Assembly (NCBI GenBank): GCA_018389105.1
Contig: JACATO010001746.1
Span: 1 to 64,000, forward strand
DNA length: 64,000 bases
Reading direction: 5' to 3'
From: Nautilus pompilius
Taxonomy: Eukaryota > Mollusca > Cephalopoda > Nautilida > Nautilidae
The notes under the pieces are model-generated. The model was not told the origin of the DNA, ran no database searches, and saw nothing but the letters and a program-made list of their open reading frames with translations. The translations under genes and the position numbers were made by a program. This document shows positions 25,401-37,500 of the stretch, piece by piece. Position 1 is the stretch's first letter. Each line of letters opens with the position of its first letter.

Positions 25401-28400
25401 CGATTTTCTACGGGCGGAAGTGACGTGTCAAAACAGGTTCAATTCAGGGCTCGCAGGTGCCCAGGGGAAGAACCAGCAGCCCCTTCTGTCACTTTTACAG
25501 GGTGAGGAGTTTCAGAGTCTTGAAGCAAATGTCTTCAACTGTAAAACCCCTCGTTGATGAAGATGACTAATGGAAGAATGGATGTGTGGACAAAAGGGGT
25601 TTAGGCGATGGTCGGCGAACTCTGGGGTCAGTCGGCTAAGCGTCCAACACCATCCACTAAAATCTCTGCGACCAGCTGAGGCCGCAATCACGAAATAGTC
25701 GAGTGACCCTTCTCCGCCCAAAGTTCGTCCATTCGATGTGAACTGACGAAACGGAAGAGAGAACAGACGCCCCCAAGATAATTTCCTGGGTCGGATTAAA
25801 TCTGCACCTTACCCTGGTACCCTTAAGCTTAGGTTTTGGCCAAGGCACCCGTTTACTGTAGCCGAACGCCAACTCTACAGGGCATCGCCAAAATTTTTAC
25901 CGGCTACATCGTTTCATGGCACGGCCGTTTGTATCTCGTGATCGAAGCCCTGCGCGAAACAGGTCATCATTCCATTATTTTGAAGAAATACTGTTTCATT
26001 CTGACGCGATCGGCTTAAATCCCAAATTCATGGCCGCCAGCAGTTTGAATCCGGCCACCATTTCATCGAGAAACGAAAGATGGCTGGGCTAATATTTCTC
26101 GACATTGCATCAAGGACGCAGACAGACCGACAGACAGCAGTCAGCTGCGAGTCACTTCCCTGAGCTCGAGACCGAGGCTTGGCGAACTGCTAGAGGGCGG
26201 ACCTCACTGGACCGCAGACGGGGCTAGATTTCCTCTTGTCTCGTCGTACAACAGATCCTCCTCCGCCGATCAGCTCGCCCCCACCCGACACATCCCGGGA
26301 GCTGAAAGTAAACATCACCGAACCGAAACACTTCCGAGTTTGTATTTTTGTAAATCGCTAATAAATCCGAGAGCTGAAATAAATCTCGAATTCCGAGTCC
26401 CGGTTGACAAGATGGCCGAGCCAGAGGCGTAACGAAACTCGATGGTATCTGCGGAATTAAAAATACTGATCTTTAATGGCTACTGAGAAACCGCAAATCC
26501 TTCCTTTTGATGGATTAACGCGACTTTATTATCGAAAGACAGTGAACACCGCGTAGATACGTTGGTATTCCGGCTCCGTTAGTCAGGGTGGTCGAGGCAC
26601 AGTTGAGACGCTTCCTGCTGAGATTCGGGCTCGGGCTGCCAGCTTAGCAGTCTGTGCGCCAACGTAAACAGCCGCCTTTACACTTCTTCGACTCGAGACA
26701 TCATCCCACCGCATCATCTGTATTCGAAACACAAGGCTTTCTGTTCGGGTTTGGTTGCTTCAAGTCAGACCATCTTTGTGCATAGCAAATGGCGCAAGGA
26801 CCCTGCATAATAATTAACGATGGAGGGGGGAAATGGATGTTCCGCACCGCTCTGCTCCGACGTACACTGCTTCTTGGTTGTCTCATTGCTATGGTTACGG
26901 GCCGGAGATTTATTTATTGTTGACTTTTTCATCAAAAAGCTGAATTTCGTGAATTCCAGTTCTAGCGGAGAAATTCTTAGCCTCGTTTACCCGGTTATCC
27001 GCCCCTGGTCGGCTGTGGAAGCCAATACGATCAGTCGAGCATCCGTCCCCATCGAGTTAATTAAGTAGACCCTTTCTCGAAGGTAGCTGGTATTTTAAAA
27101 AATTCTTACAGCACAACCGATCCGCCAGGTTTTGGGCATTTCCTTAGAACTTAATGGAGGACGAGCCCTTTTTTTTGTCGGCCCCTGCTCGTTCCCGCGT
27201 GAGGAGAAATCCGACCGGGTCACGAAAAACCAGGCGACAGTTTTTAAAAAGAGACAGAAATATTTCTAAAACGGTTAAATATTTATTTACTAAACGATCA
27301 ACACAAACCCCCTCTTCGCGTAACACAGCCTTCGTAAAGGAAACGTGGGAATTAACAAAAAAAAATTCCTTGTGGTGGACGTGGACAAATAGCAGGACCG
27401 AATCGGAAAGCGAGAGGGGATTCTGACATGAAGGACCTAGGCATAAATGAATTAACGGTGATCGGTAGTGGATACGTGGCTCCCTCCTCCGACATCAATA
27501 CACGAGTCACATTGCAAGCTTTTTCTAACCCTGTCCACGAGAGCAGTGAGGAATAATGCCCATCGTCTTATAAGAGAAAGGTGCAGTTCTTGGAGGATGG
27601 TAGAGGGGGGTTAACAGGTCTTCCTAGAGCAGCCCAAGAATTCTAAACAGGTAAACGTGCCGGAAAACGATACAGATAATGTCACTGGCCGATTACAGGT
27701 GCCCCGTGTAGACGAGCGTCATCGTCCATTAATATAAACTCAATTTCCAACTCCACGTGCGTATGGTCTGCCACAGAGATCCAGAATCTGCTGAACGAGT
27801 ACCACTGCCCATTTGTACCGTTACCCTATAAAATAACTCACATGGACACAAGCTTGGTTCGTTCATGTCTTTATACCAAAGAAACTTTACGTTTCTACGA
27901 GAATTCATTTACATATTCCCCTGATTAAAGCCGTGTTAGATGAATAGAAATTTCTGGTGGACATTTGGTGAATAAAACTATAATCGTTATGCAAATATAT
28001 CTGTTTTTTTTTTTTAAAAAAAATTATTATTGGTTAACTTTTGAAAACCAGTGTATTTATTGTTAAGGTCAAATCTTCTCAAGGGTTAGCATTAAAAATG
28101 TGTCCCGTGTCAAGCCATTTTTTTTGTCTGCCAAAGTCTACTCAACCCTGCTGCTTAGACAGAAACTCCCAGCGTTAGTCAGACCCGACGGAGGAATCTC
28201 ATAGCCTTCAGATTTCGAGTCAGATTGCTGGAATCTGGAACCCTGGAAAGTTGACAGCGAGAAAAAAAAACAACTTTGTCACCTGATAAGATAACGGGAA
28301 GAATCTTTGGCATGATTCATCCACAGAGGCGGGTGCGGGGGGAGGCGGCGATGATCCATTCATCAGGTATGGAAGTTTTCCTGCCATCTGATCTTTTGCC

Positions 28401-28414
28401 AAACGTCCTCCTCT
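22441..28414. other. Mostly unassigned
   Basis: Apart from the GA block, no gene is supported. 26592-26660 has a GC-ending plus frame (RVVEAQLRRFLLRFGLGLPA) after a fair acceptor, and 26838-26921 has a signal-peptide-like frame (FRTALLRRTLLLGCLIAM). Both are too short to call. Confidence 0.45.
23858..24453. repeat. (GA)n-rich block with GAGATGAATGG units
   Basis: About 600 bases of GAGAGA interrupted by ATGAATGG, GATGGAGAG and GATAGAG. Irregular; open frames over it are artefacts. Confidence 0.95.
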
Positions 28415-28599
28415 CTCTCTCTCTCTCTCTCTCTCTGTACCGACCTCCTGACGTCATTATTATCTCTCTATGTACCAACGTCATCTCTCTCCCTCTCTCC
28501 ATCTCTCTCTTCATCTCTCTCTCTCTCTCTCTCTCTCTGTACCGACGTCCTGACGTCATATATATCTCTCTATGTACCAACGTCATCTCTCTCCCTCTC

Positions 28600-28646
<47 letters not shown>

Positions 28647-28934
28647 CCGACGTCCTGACGTCATATATATCTCTCTATGTACCAACGTCATCTCTCTCCC
28701 TCTCTCCATCTCTCTCTCATCTCTCTTCTCTCTCTCTTCTCTCTCTCTCTCTCTCTTGTTACCGACGTCCTGACGTCATATATCTCTCTATGTACCAACG
28801 TCATCTCTCCCCCTCTCCATCTCTCTCTTATCTCTCTCTCTCTCTCTGTACCGACGTCTGACGTCATATATATCTCTATGTACCAACGTCAACTTCTCGT
28901 CTCTCTCTTCTCTCTCCATCTCTCTTCCCTCTCG

Positions 28935-28985
<51 letters not shown>

Positions 28986-28995
28986 CTCTCTCTTA
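28415..28995. repeat. CT-rich satellite, about 104-bp unit with two ACGTC motifs
   Basis: Units contain GTACCGACGTCCTGACGTCA, then ATATATCTCTCTATGTACC, AACGTCATC and (CT)n. Copies start near 28437, 28537, 28643, 28758 and 28848. Open frames over it are artefacts. Confidence 0.85.
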
Positions 28996-29378
28996 GAAAT
29001 ATGGCAAAAAGAGACCTTGTTATTACCTACCTCTGCTGTAAAAAAAAAAATCACCACAAAAGACCGCCTTCAAAAGATGTCAGCCTTGCATAGCCTATAA
29101 CCGTATTTATTTAACAATATGAAAAAGTAATTAAGGAGATACGTGGAACCTTCGACTACATTTATTTAAGTATTTTAAAATTGTTTTGTTTTTGTTTTTT
29201 TATAAACAGTAGAATAGTTAACTCAAAGCAGAAACAATGTGAAAACAAGTGTAGTGGCACCTGTAAGGTCAGTATTCGGTAATATAGAAAATACAGCTTA
29301 ATTTGGTGTTACGTCACTTCCGACTCGCCGGAAGGGCTCAATTTGGAGACCCCTCCCCTCAGCACGGCTTCTTCTCAC

Positions 29379-29427
29379 CAGTCATTCACGTGGTTTACTT
29401 CCGGGTACTTCATTTCTATCTCTACCT
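29379..29427 (-). CDS. Candidate small minus-strand exon
   Basis: 49 nt with acceptor GGGATTTCCATTTTTAG and donor GACTG|GTGAGA. The frame with two bases in reads VEIEMKYPEVNHVND, two bases out. It lies 3' of the stop of the GPI-type gene, so it would belong to another transcript. A plus-strand ORF (29434-29673) starts at its edge. Confidence 0.2.
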
Positions 29428-30086
29428 CTAAAAATGGAAATCCCTAACAGGGATTTTCCTGCTAAAACCGGAAGTGCCGGGCACCTTGTGGTGCAAGACA
29501 ACTGGCAACGAGTTCTAGCGGACACCCGCGGCACAACGCTCTTTTTTGCCGGGGTATTCTCCCTTGAAGCCGATGGGGTACGGCCCACCAGCCTTCTTTC
29601 TTACTCTCTCGGTAGACCGGCACAGAACATCCCCAGGGAGACCAGCCAACGTCCCCCCCCCGTTGTTTGTTAGCCGCCTTCCCTTACTATTAACCCTGAG
29701 CCGACCTCACTAGGCTGGACACTACTGACGTTCTCTTCAGCAGTCAGAACCGATCTGAGGGACAACATATTTAGTAAGAGATGCTTTTATTTGTTTACTT
29801 CTTGCCGAACATTTAACTTCAGCTCTCTCTCTCTCTTTTTTAAGATATCTTTTCTCTTTCCTATTATTATTTTCGATTAAGAGCAACAACGACATCGATC
29901 TAAAAGCAGCATCTCGTGCCTGGCAAATTATCGTTTTGAAAAGCCGAGATGGAGTCTGACATTTCATTTAATAAACAAACAACTCCCCTCCCTGGCCACG
30001 AGCTTGGATAAGGAAAAAGCTTAATTCCTCAAATGCATTCTGCTTGTTAATTTTTTCTCCCACCGATTTGACCTGTTTGCAGCCAG

Positions 30087-30167
30087 TCTCTCTCTCTCTC
30101 CTCTCTCTCTGTCTCTCTCCCTCCCTCTCTCTGTCTCCATCTCTCTCTCTCCCCTCTCTTCTCTCTC

Positions 30168-30200
<33 letters not shown>

Positions 30201-30232
30201 TCTCTCTTCTCTCTCTCTCCTCTCTGTTTTTA
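30087..30232. repeat. (CT)n microsatellite
   Basis: CTCTCT with TCC and TGT interruptions. Confidence 0.95.
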
Positions 30233-31547
30233 TCTGTCTAATATTTCAGCATCTTTCTAGACAAGGCGGTAACCGCACAGGAAAGCATCCCTGAAAACGA
30301 AATATCTGATCAATATTACTTTCCTTCCAGACAGGACTTTAATTGTTGTTTCTTTGTCCCTTTCTTATTTTACTCTTCCTTTTCCGAATCTCTGATTAAA
30401 GATGAAACTTCTCGATGGAGTAGTCGCGTGCATTCCGCACCAGAGAAGATGAAGCGGACTACGAATGGACGATAATGTCTGAGGTCACGGAAACCGCGTC
30501 AATGGGCTTATTAATGGTCACACAATAACATATGACAGTTTAATCAAAAGTTAGCAACACGCAAACGCGTCCACAGTATATAACGCTGGAGAAATACCCT
30601 CCCGAATAGCTTTTTGATTTTCCTTATCGATCAAAAAAACTTATTTTTTTTTTTTTTTTGTAAAATGAAAGTAATTATTTCGAATTTCCTGATCCCCGAT
30701 CTGCTCTCTCAGGTATAGCTCCTGTTCTCCGGCCAGCTTCCTCTGTGTGGACTTACTCCAGCCGTTCAAGCTTCTTTCTCACATCTAAAAATAATGAGTT
30801 CTAGCCTCCCTTGCCGAAGTCGAAAATGTCAGGTTCCTCGTGGCGCTCTCTAGCGGATAACCGGGGCAGTTCAGAGGACTGGTGTGCGGAACTACACAAA
30901 CCGGGGAACTGATGTCATGGTATTTGACGCCGTGAAGGTAACATCCACCCCACATTCAGCGCTCTACACGCTGACTGTTTTCTGGACTTCTTTAAAAGTG
31001 AAAATAATCGTGAGTTTCGATTTTAGTGGAATAGACGATAATCCCCGATTACTTGGGGACTTTTATAACATAATATAAAACGAGAAAAGGAGAATCAATA
31101 ACGATTTGTTATTTTTAGATCCGCTTTATCTTTAACGAATTTATGCACCCAGTTTGTTATTCTCCATGCCGTTGTTTTGTCGCAGGTTTATATCCGATCG
31201 TTACGGACCCAAATAATCTGAACCTTCCCCAAAACAGCCACCAGATACCAGTTTAGACGAGCAAAGCTAAGCCTTTTCCAAAACCTGCCACCATCTTTCA
31301 AGATGGCGTGCATGGTTTCATTCGAGATGGGAGCCTCACCGAGACATTAAAAACTGGCCGACCGGAAATAGATCCCTTTATAATTTGTAGACTTGCTGCC
31401 GACGCCCAACACCCAGAGTTTTACGGTCTGGTCGCTGGGTGGTTACTCTCGTACCGCGATCTAACCAGAATTAATCAGAGAAGTTGGGGGGGACCCCGTC
31501 TGTCGCCGTTTCAGTCAGGTTAAGGTAAAGTCGGGTCTGTCAGTGAG

Positions 31548-31871
31548 CTAAAGAGTTGGTCCCCAAACGTTGTACTGGCGCGAGGAAAGACCCGTAACGA
31601 CTCGCCGTAGGGGGAACAATCGGGATTTGTGTCGCGAATCGTCCTTCAATGGGTAATTATTAATATTAGTTGTGGTCGTTGCTATATCGCTGAGACAAAC
31701 TCCGAAGACGTTCTTTCCGGCGTTTCTGAGCTTGAAGCGCGGCGGAGTTACTTCCCTTCCGTCGTTAAACAAGCCGGCAAACATTTTAGGTCCGCACGGA
31801 AGACCGACATATGACGAAGTAATTATTCGCTGGTCTTTGCTGGACGGCAGCCCTGTGTCATGTATCAACAT
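31548..31871 (-). CDS. 107-codon ORF in a stretch open on both strands
   Basis: Minus frame of 107 codons (GLPCGPKMFAGLFNDGREVT). The same bases are open on the plus strand in two frames (31629-31814 and 31672-31899, the latter with GPHGRPTYDEVIIRWSLLDG). At most one is real, and I cannot choose. The region has average GC, so triple openness is a little unusual. Confidence 0.18.
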   Translation of the reverse strand: MLIHDTGLPSSKDQRIITSSYVGLPCGPKMFAGLFNDGREVTPPRFKLRNAGKNVFGVCLSDIATTTTNINNYPLKDDSRHKSRLFPLRRVVTGLSSRQYNVWGPTL

Positions 31872-32717
31872 CGGAAAATTGGGAGAAGATGAAAATTAAG
31901 GTCCCAGGTAATAAGGCTGCTGAAGTGAGTTTAACCGATGAGGAGCGTGGCTGTCGCAGCTGTTAAGAAACGCAAACTCACAAGGCAAAAATGGGTTTAT
32001 TTTTTTTTGTAAATAAAGCGAATTAATTCCAAAACTTTGACTTTATTTTCTATCGAACTCTGTGGTGCAGGCAAAGAGCGCATTCAGCTCGAGTTTCGAT
32101 CGGAACGCGAGGAGGAAGGGACACTTATCATCGACCGGAAAATAGCGCAATCTGCTGTAGGGGAGTCGGCGCGGCCTGTTAACTTAAGGGGTAGAGTTCC
32201 TCCATAGAGACTGAGGCCGTCTACCTATCAGAGGTGTAGCGAAAACTGTAGCCATCCGGATAACTAAGCTATTGACGCTTCGTGCATTTTAAAATCTTTT
32301 CTATCTATCGCGAAACTCTGGTACACGATTGATAATCATTGATGACGAATGTTTTCTGTTTTCAATAATAATTTTAAAAAAATCATGCTTTTCGTCAGAA
32401 TTTCATTGATTTCCAACAGTTTGGGTTCGAAGATTTTTACTCAGTAATCTTACCGCTGATATTATTATGACAAAAGATATTCCGGAATCCTCTTTGATTT
32501 TCTCCAAAATTTCCTTCCCGCAGAACTTCTAATTGCCGAGTTTTCCTCAAATGCCGTTAATTAAATTGTTTCCAGATTTTTTAAAGCACTTCCTACATAG
32601 CTTTTCCGCAGGTGTACTTTGGAAATCAAAGGTAACTCGGCCTTGACCACAGTTGCGCCCTCTACCGGCTGGTTCTATGCCCTGACTTCGCACAACAAAG
32701 AACAGATTTACTGAAGC

Positions 32718-32941
32718 TTTGTGTGTTTGTGTGGTGTGTGGTGTGTGTGTGTGTGTGCTGTGTGTGTGTGTGTGCGTGTGTGGTATGTGTGTGTGGTGTG
32801 AGGTGTGTGCGTGTGTGGTGTGTGTGTGGTGTGTTGAGGTGTGTGCGTGTGTGTGTGTGTGTGCGCTTGTGTGTGTGTGTGTATGGTGTGTGTGAGTGTG
32901 TTGTATGTGTGTGTGTTGTGAGGTGTGTGTGTGTGGTGTGT
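32718..32941. repeat. (GT)n microsatellite
   Basis: GTGTGT with GGTGTG and GCGTGTG interruptions, just 3' of the GPI-type gene. Confidence 0.95.
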
Positions 32942-33087
32942 ACTTTTTAAATTTAAAAATGAGTGATTCGAGGTTTTTACACTTTCAAATTTAATTTGCA
33001 TAAAAATTATTGAACAATAAAAGGTAAGTCAACGTATTTAAGAAGGAAGTAAAATACGGTACAGAAAACCAGAACCCCCCCATTTAA

Positions 33088-33292
33088 TTACTGAAAAAAG
33101 TGGAGAATAATTACAAATGTGGCGAGAATGGAAGCCAGGGTAGTTGAGCCGGAGCTGCCGTCGTAGTGGGCGTCAGCCTGACACTCTCTCTTTCTCAAAG
33201 TGTACAGCGCATCTTTAACGAAGACGGCGAATTCGGACCCGCCCGCTTGTCCGGCGGTCTCTGAGGAACATTCGATGGCTTTGTTTAAGATT
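33088..33292 (-). CDS. Exon 5, terminal exon of the GPI-type gene (domain 2, second half and GPI tail)
   Basis: 205 nt: one base completing Pro170 (CC|A), 67 codons, stop TAA at 33090-33088. The acceptor is excellent (TTTTATCTTTACTCGCAG). It encodes Cys178 and Cys207 (RKRECQADAHYD), a small-residue stretch GSSGSTT that can hold the omega site, and a C-terminal hydrophobic run (LASILATFVIIL) ending right at the stop. That arrangement is typical of a GPI attachment signal. An ATTAAA hexamer lies at 33088-33083, overlapping the stop; a better poly(A) signal was not found close by, so the 3' end is open. Confidence 0.83.
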
Positions 33293-34512
33293 CTGCGAGT
33301 AAAGATAAAAGGATTTCCTGGCTTAACTTTAACATGCGAGACAACAGAAAAGGGCAGGGGACAAAAGGTTGGGGGGGATTAAAATCAACCGAAAGGAGGT
33401 TTTATGTACATAATTCTTTACGTAATGTGGCGGCCCAGCTGCTTCCTTGACGTCTAGTCTTTGTACAGAGGTTGGATTTATGCTGGTTCTCTGGCGTGGC
33501 GTTGATGGGAACAACATTACACTGGATAAATCCCCTCATCAGAGAGACGAGTGTAATTGACTTCGAGGACGGAGAAACTGAGTTTGTTCGGCGTTGTAAG
33601 CCATCCAAAGACAGTTGATGTCTCGCCGCCAAATGAAGCAACCCTCGAGCGGGTGATAGAATTATGAACTGATTAAATCGGACACGGTCGGCTGGTGGGG
33701 AAGGCATATCCTCCCTTTGTCAGCCTTCTAGGTGAATCTCAGCGGCCGGACGAACGCCACACACACACAACCGGCGATGACAAACAAACCAAGTCCGGCC
33801 ACATAATGAGATCTACAGGCGAGATGGTGCTGCAGGCACTCAGCCGCCGGGGTTCTATAACTCCTCAACGCTCCACACATCCCTTTGTCCGGTGGGAGTT
33901 GCCAAACCCGAACGTTGGCGAATGATTTTGCGAATCCCCTTTCTTCCCCCCCACTTCCTTCGCAGAACAAGAAAAGTAGAAAGAAAGAAAGTAGAGAGTC
34001 GGTCTTGTCGTCCTTAATCCGAATCCCGACTAACTTTTCCTGTCACCGACATTATTTAATAATATGTACAATGTTGGAAGTATTAATAGTCCCAATATGA
34101 TGCTGAGCTTTGATACAAAATTCATTCAACATCGAACCCGCGACCTTCTTTCTCTCAAGTCATTCTTCCATTTCGACCTAGTTACTGCGTCACGGGCCTA
34201 AACAGTTAAAAACAAATAATGGTATTTATTATTATTAGACAATTCGGAATTAGGTAAATTTTAAAAAGTGACATTGGACGACTTACACAGAAGTAAAACA
34301 GAGTAACAAACAAAAGTGTGATGGTCGGGATAAGTGAACTCTGAGCTGCTTTCTTATTAAATTTCTTTACTTTAAATACTCATCAAAGTCTGGGAATTTA
34401 CTTATAAAACTTCATGGAGAGACAATCTTCAAGTCGGAAACCAGAGAAATGTTTCCCAACGAACGTTTTCGTACAAACTCAGAGAGAGCGAGAGAGAGAG
34501 AGAGAGAGAGAG

Positions 34513-34551
<39 letters not shown>

Positions 34552-37500
34552 GGGGAGGAGAGAGAGAGATTGGAGAGATGGAGAGAGAGAGAGATGGAGA
34601 GAGAGAGAGAGGTGTTTTGGAGGAGAATGTAACTATGTATATTTACGACTTGGATGTTAAGTGGAGAATAATAATGTGCGAAGACATCCATTTTATTTTC
34701 AGTGCCTAAGTAAATCGATTTCATTACGTGTTTGGAAACAGCAGGCGAAAATCATTTCTTTGTTGCAGTTACGGGCGTATTCTTCGTGATCTGAAGAAGT
34801 CAGCTGCTGTTGACTACAAAAGACCTGGTATCTCAAAAGCTTATTTCTCTGTTTACGGTTTCCCCATTGAACTCATGAGATAGCTCGACAAAAAATACCA
34901 AAGAATTTCAATCTATTGCGCGACTTTATTTGCATTTTCCGCAAAAAACAGCTGACAAACTGTAATAAAAGGGCATAAATTTATTATGGAAGGGCGGTGT
35001 ATTCCAGCCAGAAAGAAATGGAACTATAGGAGTTCGGTAGCCTGTAATGGTCGCACGTGTTATCTATCTACGTTCTACGTGTCGGCATGAAGGACAAAGT
35101 TGCGCTGAGGTGAAGCTGGAACTTTCCAGAACCAGCCGTAAGGCCGGAAGTTGGTGGCGCTGAGTACGATATTCGTTGTTATTAAATATCCCACAATCCA
35201 ACGGAAGAAAAAAACTCGGTCAAAACCGTCGTCACTCACAAATTTCAATGGCGGCTCCACGTCGGTCGTCCTCACCGCCGCCGTATAAAGAGCGATGTCC
35301 GAACCACGAAGGCGACGTATTGCACTTCTCCTGCTTCCATAAGTAACCGCCAGGGAACCACGCACGTGTTACGCTTCTTTGATCATCTACAAACCAGCAA
35401 TGACTTTTTCTCCCGCTTAACTAATTAAGCACTCACATAACGGATATTCGTCTTTACCCCGCCTTTAGTGTGATCACGGGATATTGACTAACTTGACATA
35501 AAACACCGTAAGTTCCTTATGAAATTGGTATATTTTAGATATACGGAGAATATTTGCGTTGGAAATTCTCCAGCGTATCAGATTACCAACAATCTCAATC
35601 CTGGAAGGTAACACCTCTGTAAAAATGCACCAGTAATTAATGATGATTTATATATACCATTTTCGGAATTCAAATGGGTAAAAATATATATGCTAATGAG
35701 CCTGGGGAACAACATGGGATAATTGTATTGGACAAAATAATTGACTGCTGGGCGAGAGCACTTGTAAACCTCTTGAGCGCACGGAGGTGCGTTAGTTTGT
35801 CGACACTAGCTATTGGCGTGTGCGGGCTTCCTCAGCGCCTGGCGATGTCATGTCGGAAAACCTACATCAACAGCCAACCCCACGGGAAATCATGTTCCAG
35901 GTGTGGGAGAAAACCCGTGCCGCCAGTTGTTAGTGAAGAGGCGAAACGAGGCAACATCGACCTGGATTCGAACCAGAGCTTCTCGCCAGTCGTGGCGTGG
36001 CCAGCCATTCGTGTTTGGTCACCGACTCGCTGGCTTTACCAATACGTAAGCTAACAGTGGTGACTCTAATACATAGAGTTTGGGAAAGTTTAAGGTTGAA
36101 AACAGAGTACTATACTCACGGACACGTCTTGGTGGAATGCTCCACGTCGGGCCTATTGGTCGAAATGCTGCTGCCGCTGTTGTTGTTCTTGGAGACCGCC
36201 AGGGCGTCTTGAAAACACAAGGAAAGGTCCTTTATTACGTTGCTGCGGCTCACCAGAGAAGCCACTCCGTTCATAACCACTGGGTCCAAATATAAAATGA
36301 AAAGTGATGATCAGGCAGGGCAGACGACAATACGCAGGACATTGGCAAAAAAGGAGGGAATCGCCTCAAAGAAGCAAAATCAGATGGACCTAACACCTGA
36401 CGATGACTACTGCTCGTAGTTATTCCGACACCAACCGGGGTGTCGTGGCGACCTGGAATGCGTCCCCCCCCTCTTTGGTAAGAGCCCGGATGTCTCCCTC
36501 CCACTCCGGCCCAGCGCTTACTCTCGGACTTAATTGGTTCTGCGAGCTAAAGATAATTTTATCTGGCGGAGTTAACCTCTTCATGTTATTCCCTCATTAC
36601 TGTTAATTGGAACTTTTTGTGTAGCCCCCCTTTCCTCCCCTTGATACATCGCTTCAACTCGTTTTCTTACTCTGATGGTCAGACATTATTATCATTAATA
36701 TTCTCTATGCCCCGTCCGTTCACACGGGCCAGTCGATCTGTCCCATTCATTGCATCATAGAGCAGCTGACTGTTTCGCCGAGATAGATGCCGCGGCCTTT
36801 CTGGACGCAGGATTGACACTGCTCCCTAGCGGACAACCGCGGCATTACGTTGCCCTCCCCCCACCAGGGTTGTCTCCCCTGTAGACATCGGTGCTCGACG
36901 ACGACAGCAGTCATCAAGCTTGCTGTGAGCTTTGAATCGGTATGACGCTCTACGCCTATTAGAAGTCAATTACAGAATGAATTGTACTACATTTTACCTA
37001 AGTAATGACAGAAACTCCAAGATAAAGCAGTCATGAATAAATCAAAACGAAGCTCTTTAATATTGATTACTAAAATCTGCACTTATCACTTTTCTCAAAT
37101 CGTCTGTGTTTACATACCCTGATGAGATTTTCAACACAAATGAGTATAGTATTTTCCCCAGGTCAACCCGTATCTTGTAGAATATTTATTCCGTATTCCT
37201 TTGAAATTTATTTGGTAGCCTTACGATCCTTTGTGTCTGTGCAGCACTTATATGTTTACCAGTTAATACCTATGTCAGAATTTCGCTTATCTTCTGTCGT
37301 ATACCCCTGTGTCCTACGAACAATGTTTCACCAAATTAAAAGAGTACTTTACGTCAGCAACACCGGTCTGCTACACCCGGCGCTCAAAAGTTGTTGAATT
37401 ACAGCGCTGATCCAATTTCCAAATAATTGTCGATGTTAAAAAAAAGAAGTTAAAAAAAATATATTAAAAAAAAAACTACTTCTTTTCCGCACAATAAAGA

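Noticed and set aside
35075..35365. 96-codon minus frame in intron 4
   Set aside because: Considered as exon 5 of the GPI-type gene, but 33088-33292 has a much better acceptor, the expected cysteines and a GPI tail.
35674..36054. 126- and 78-codon plus frames
   Set aside because: They lie over a tRNA-headed SINE-like element on the minus strand.
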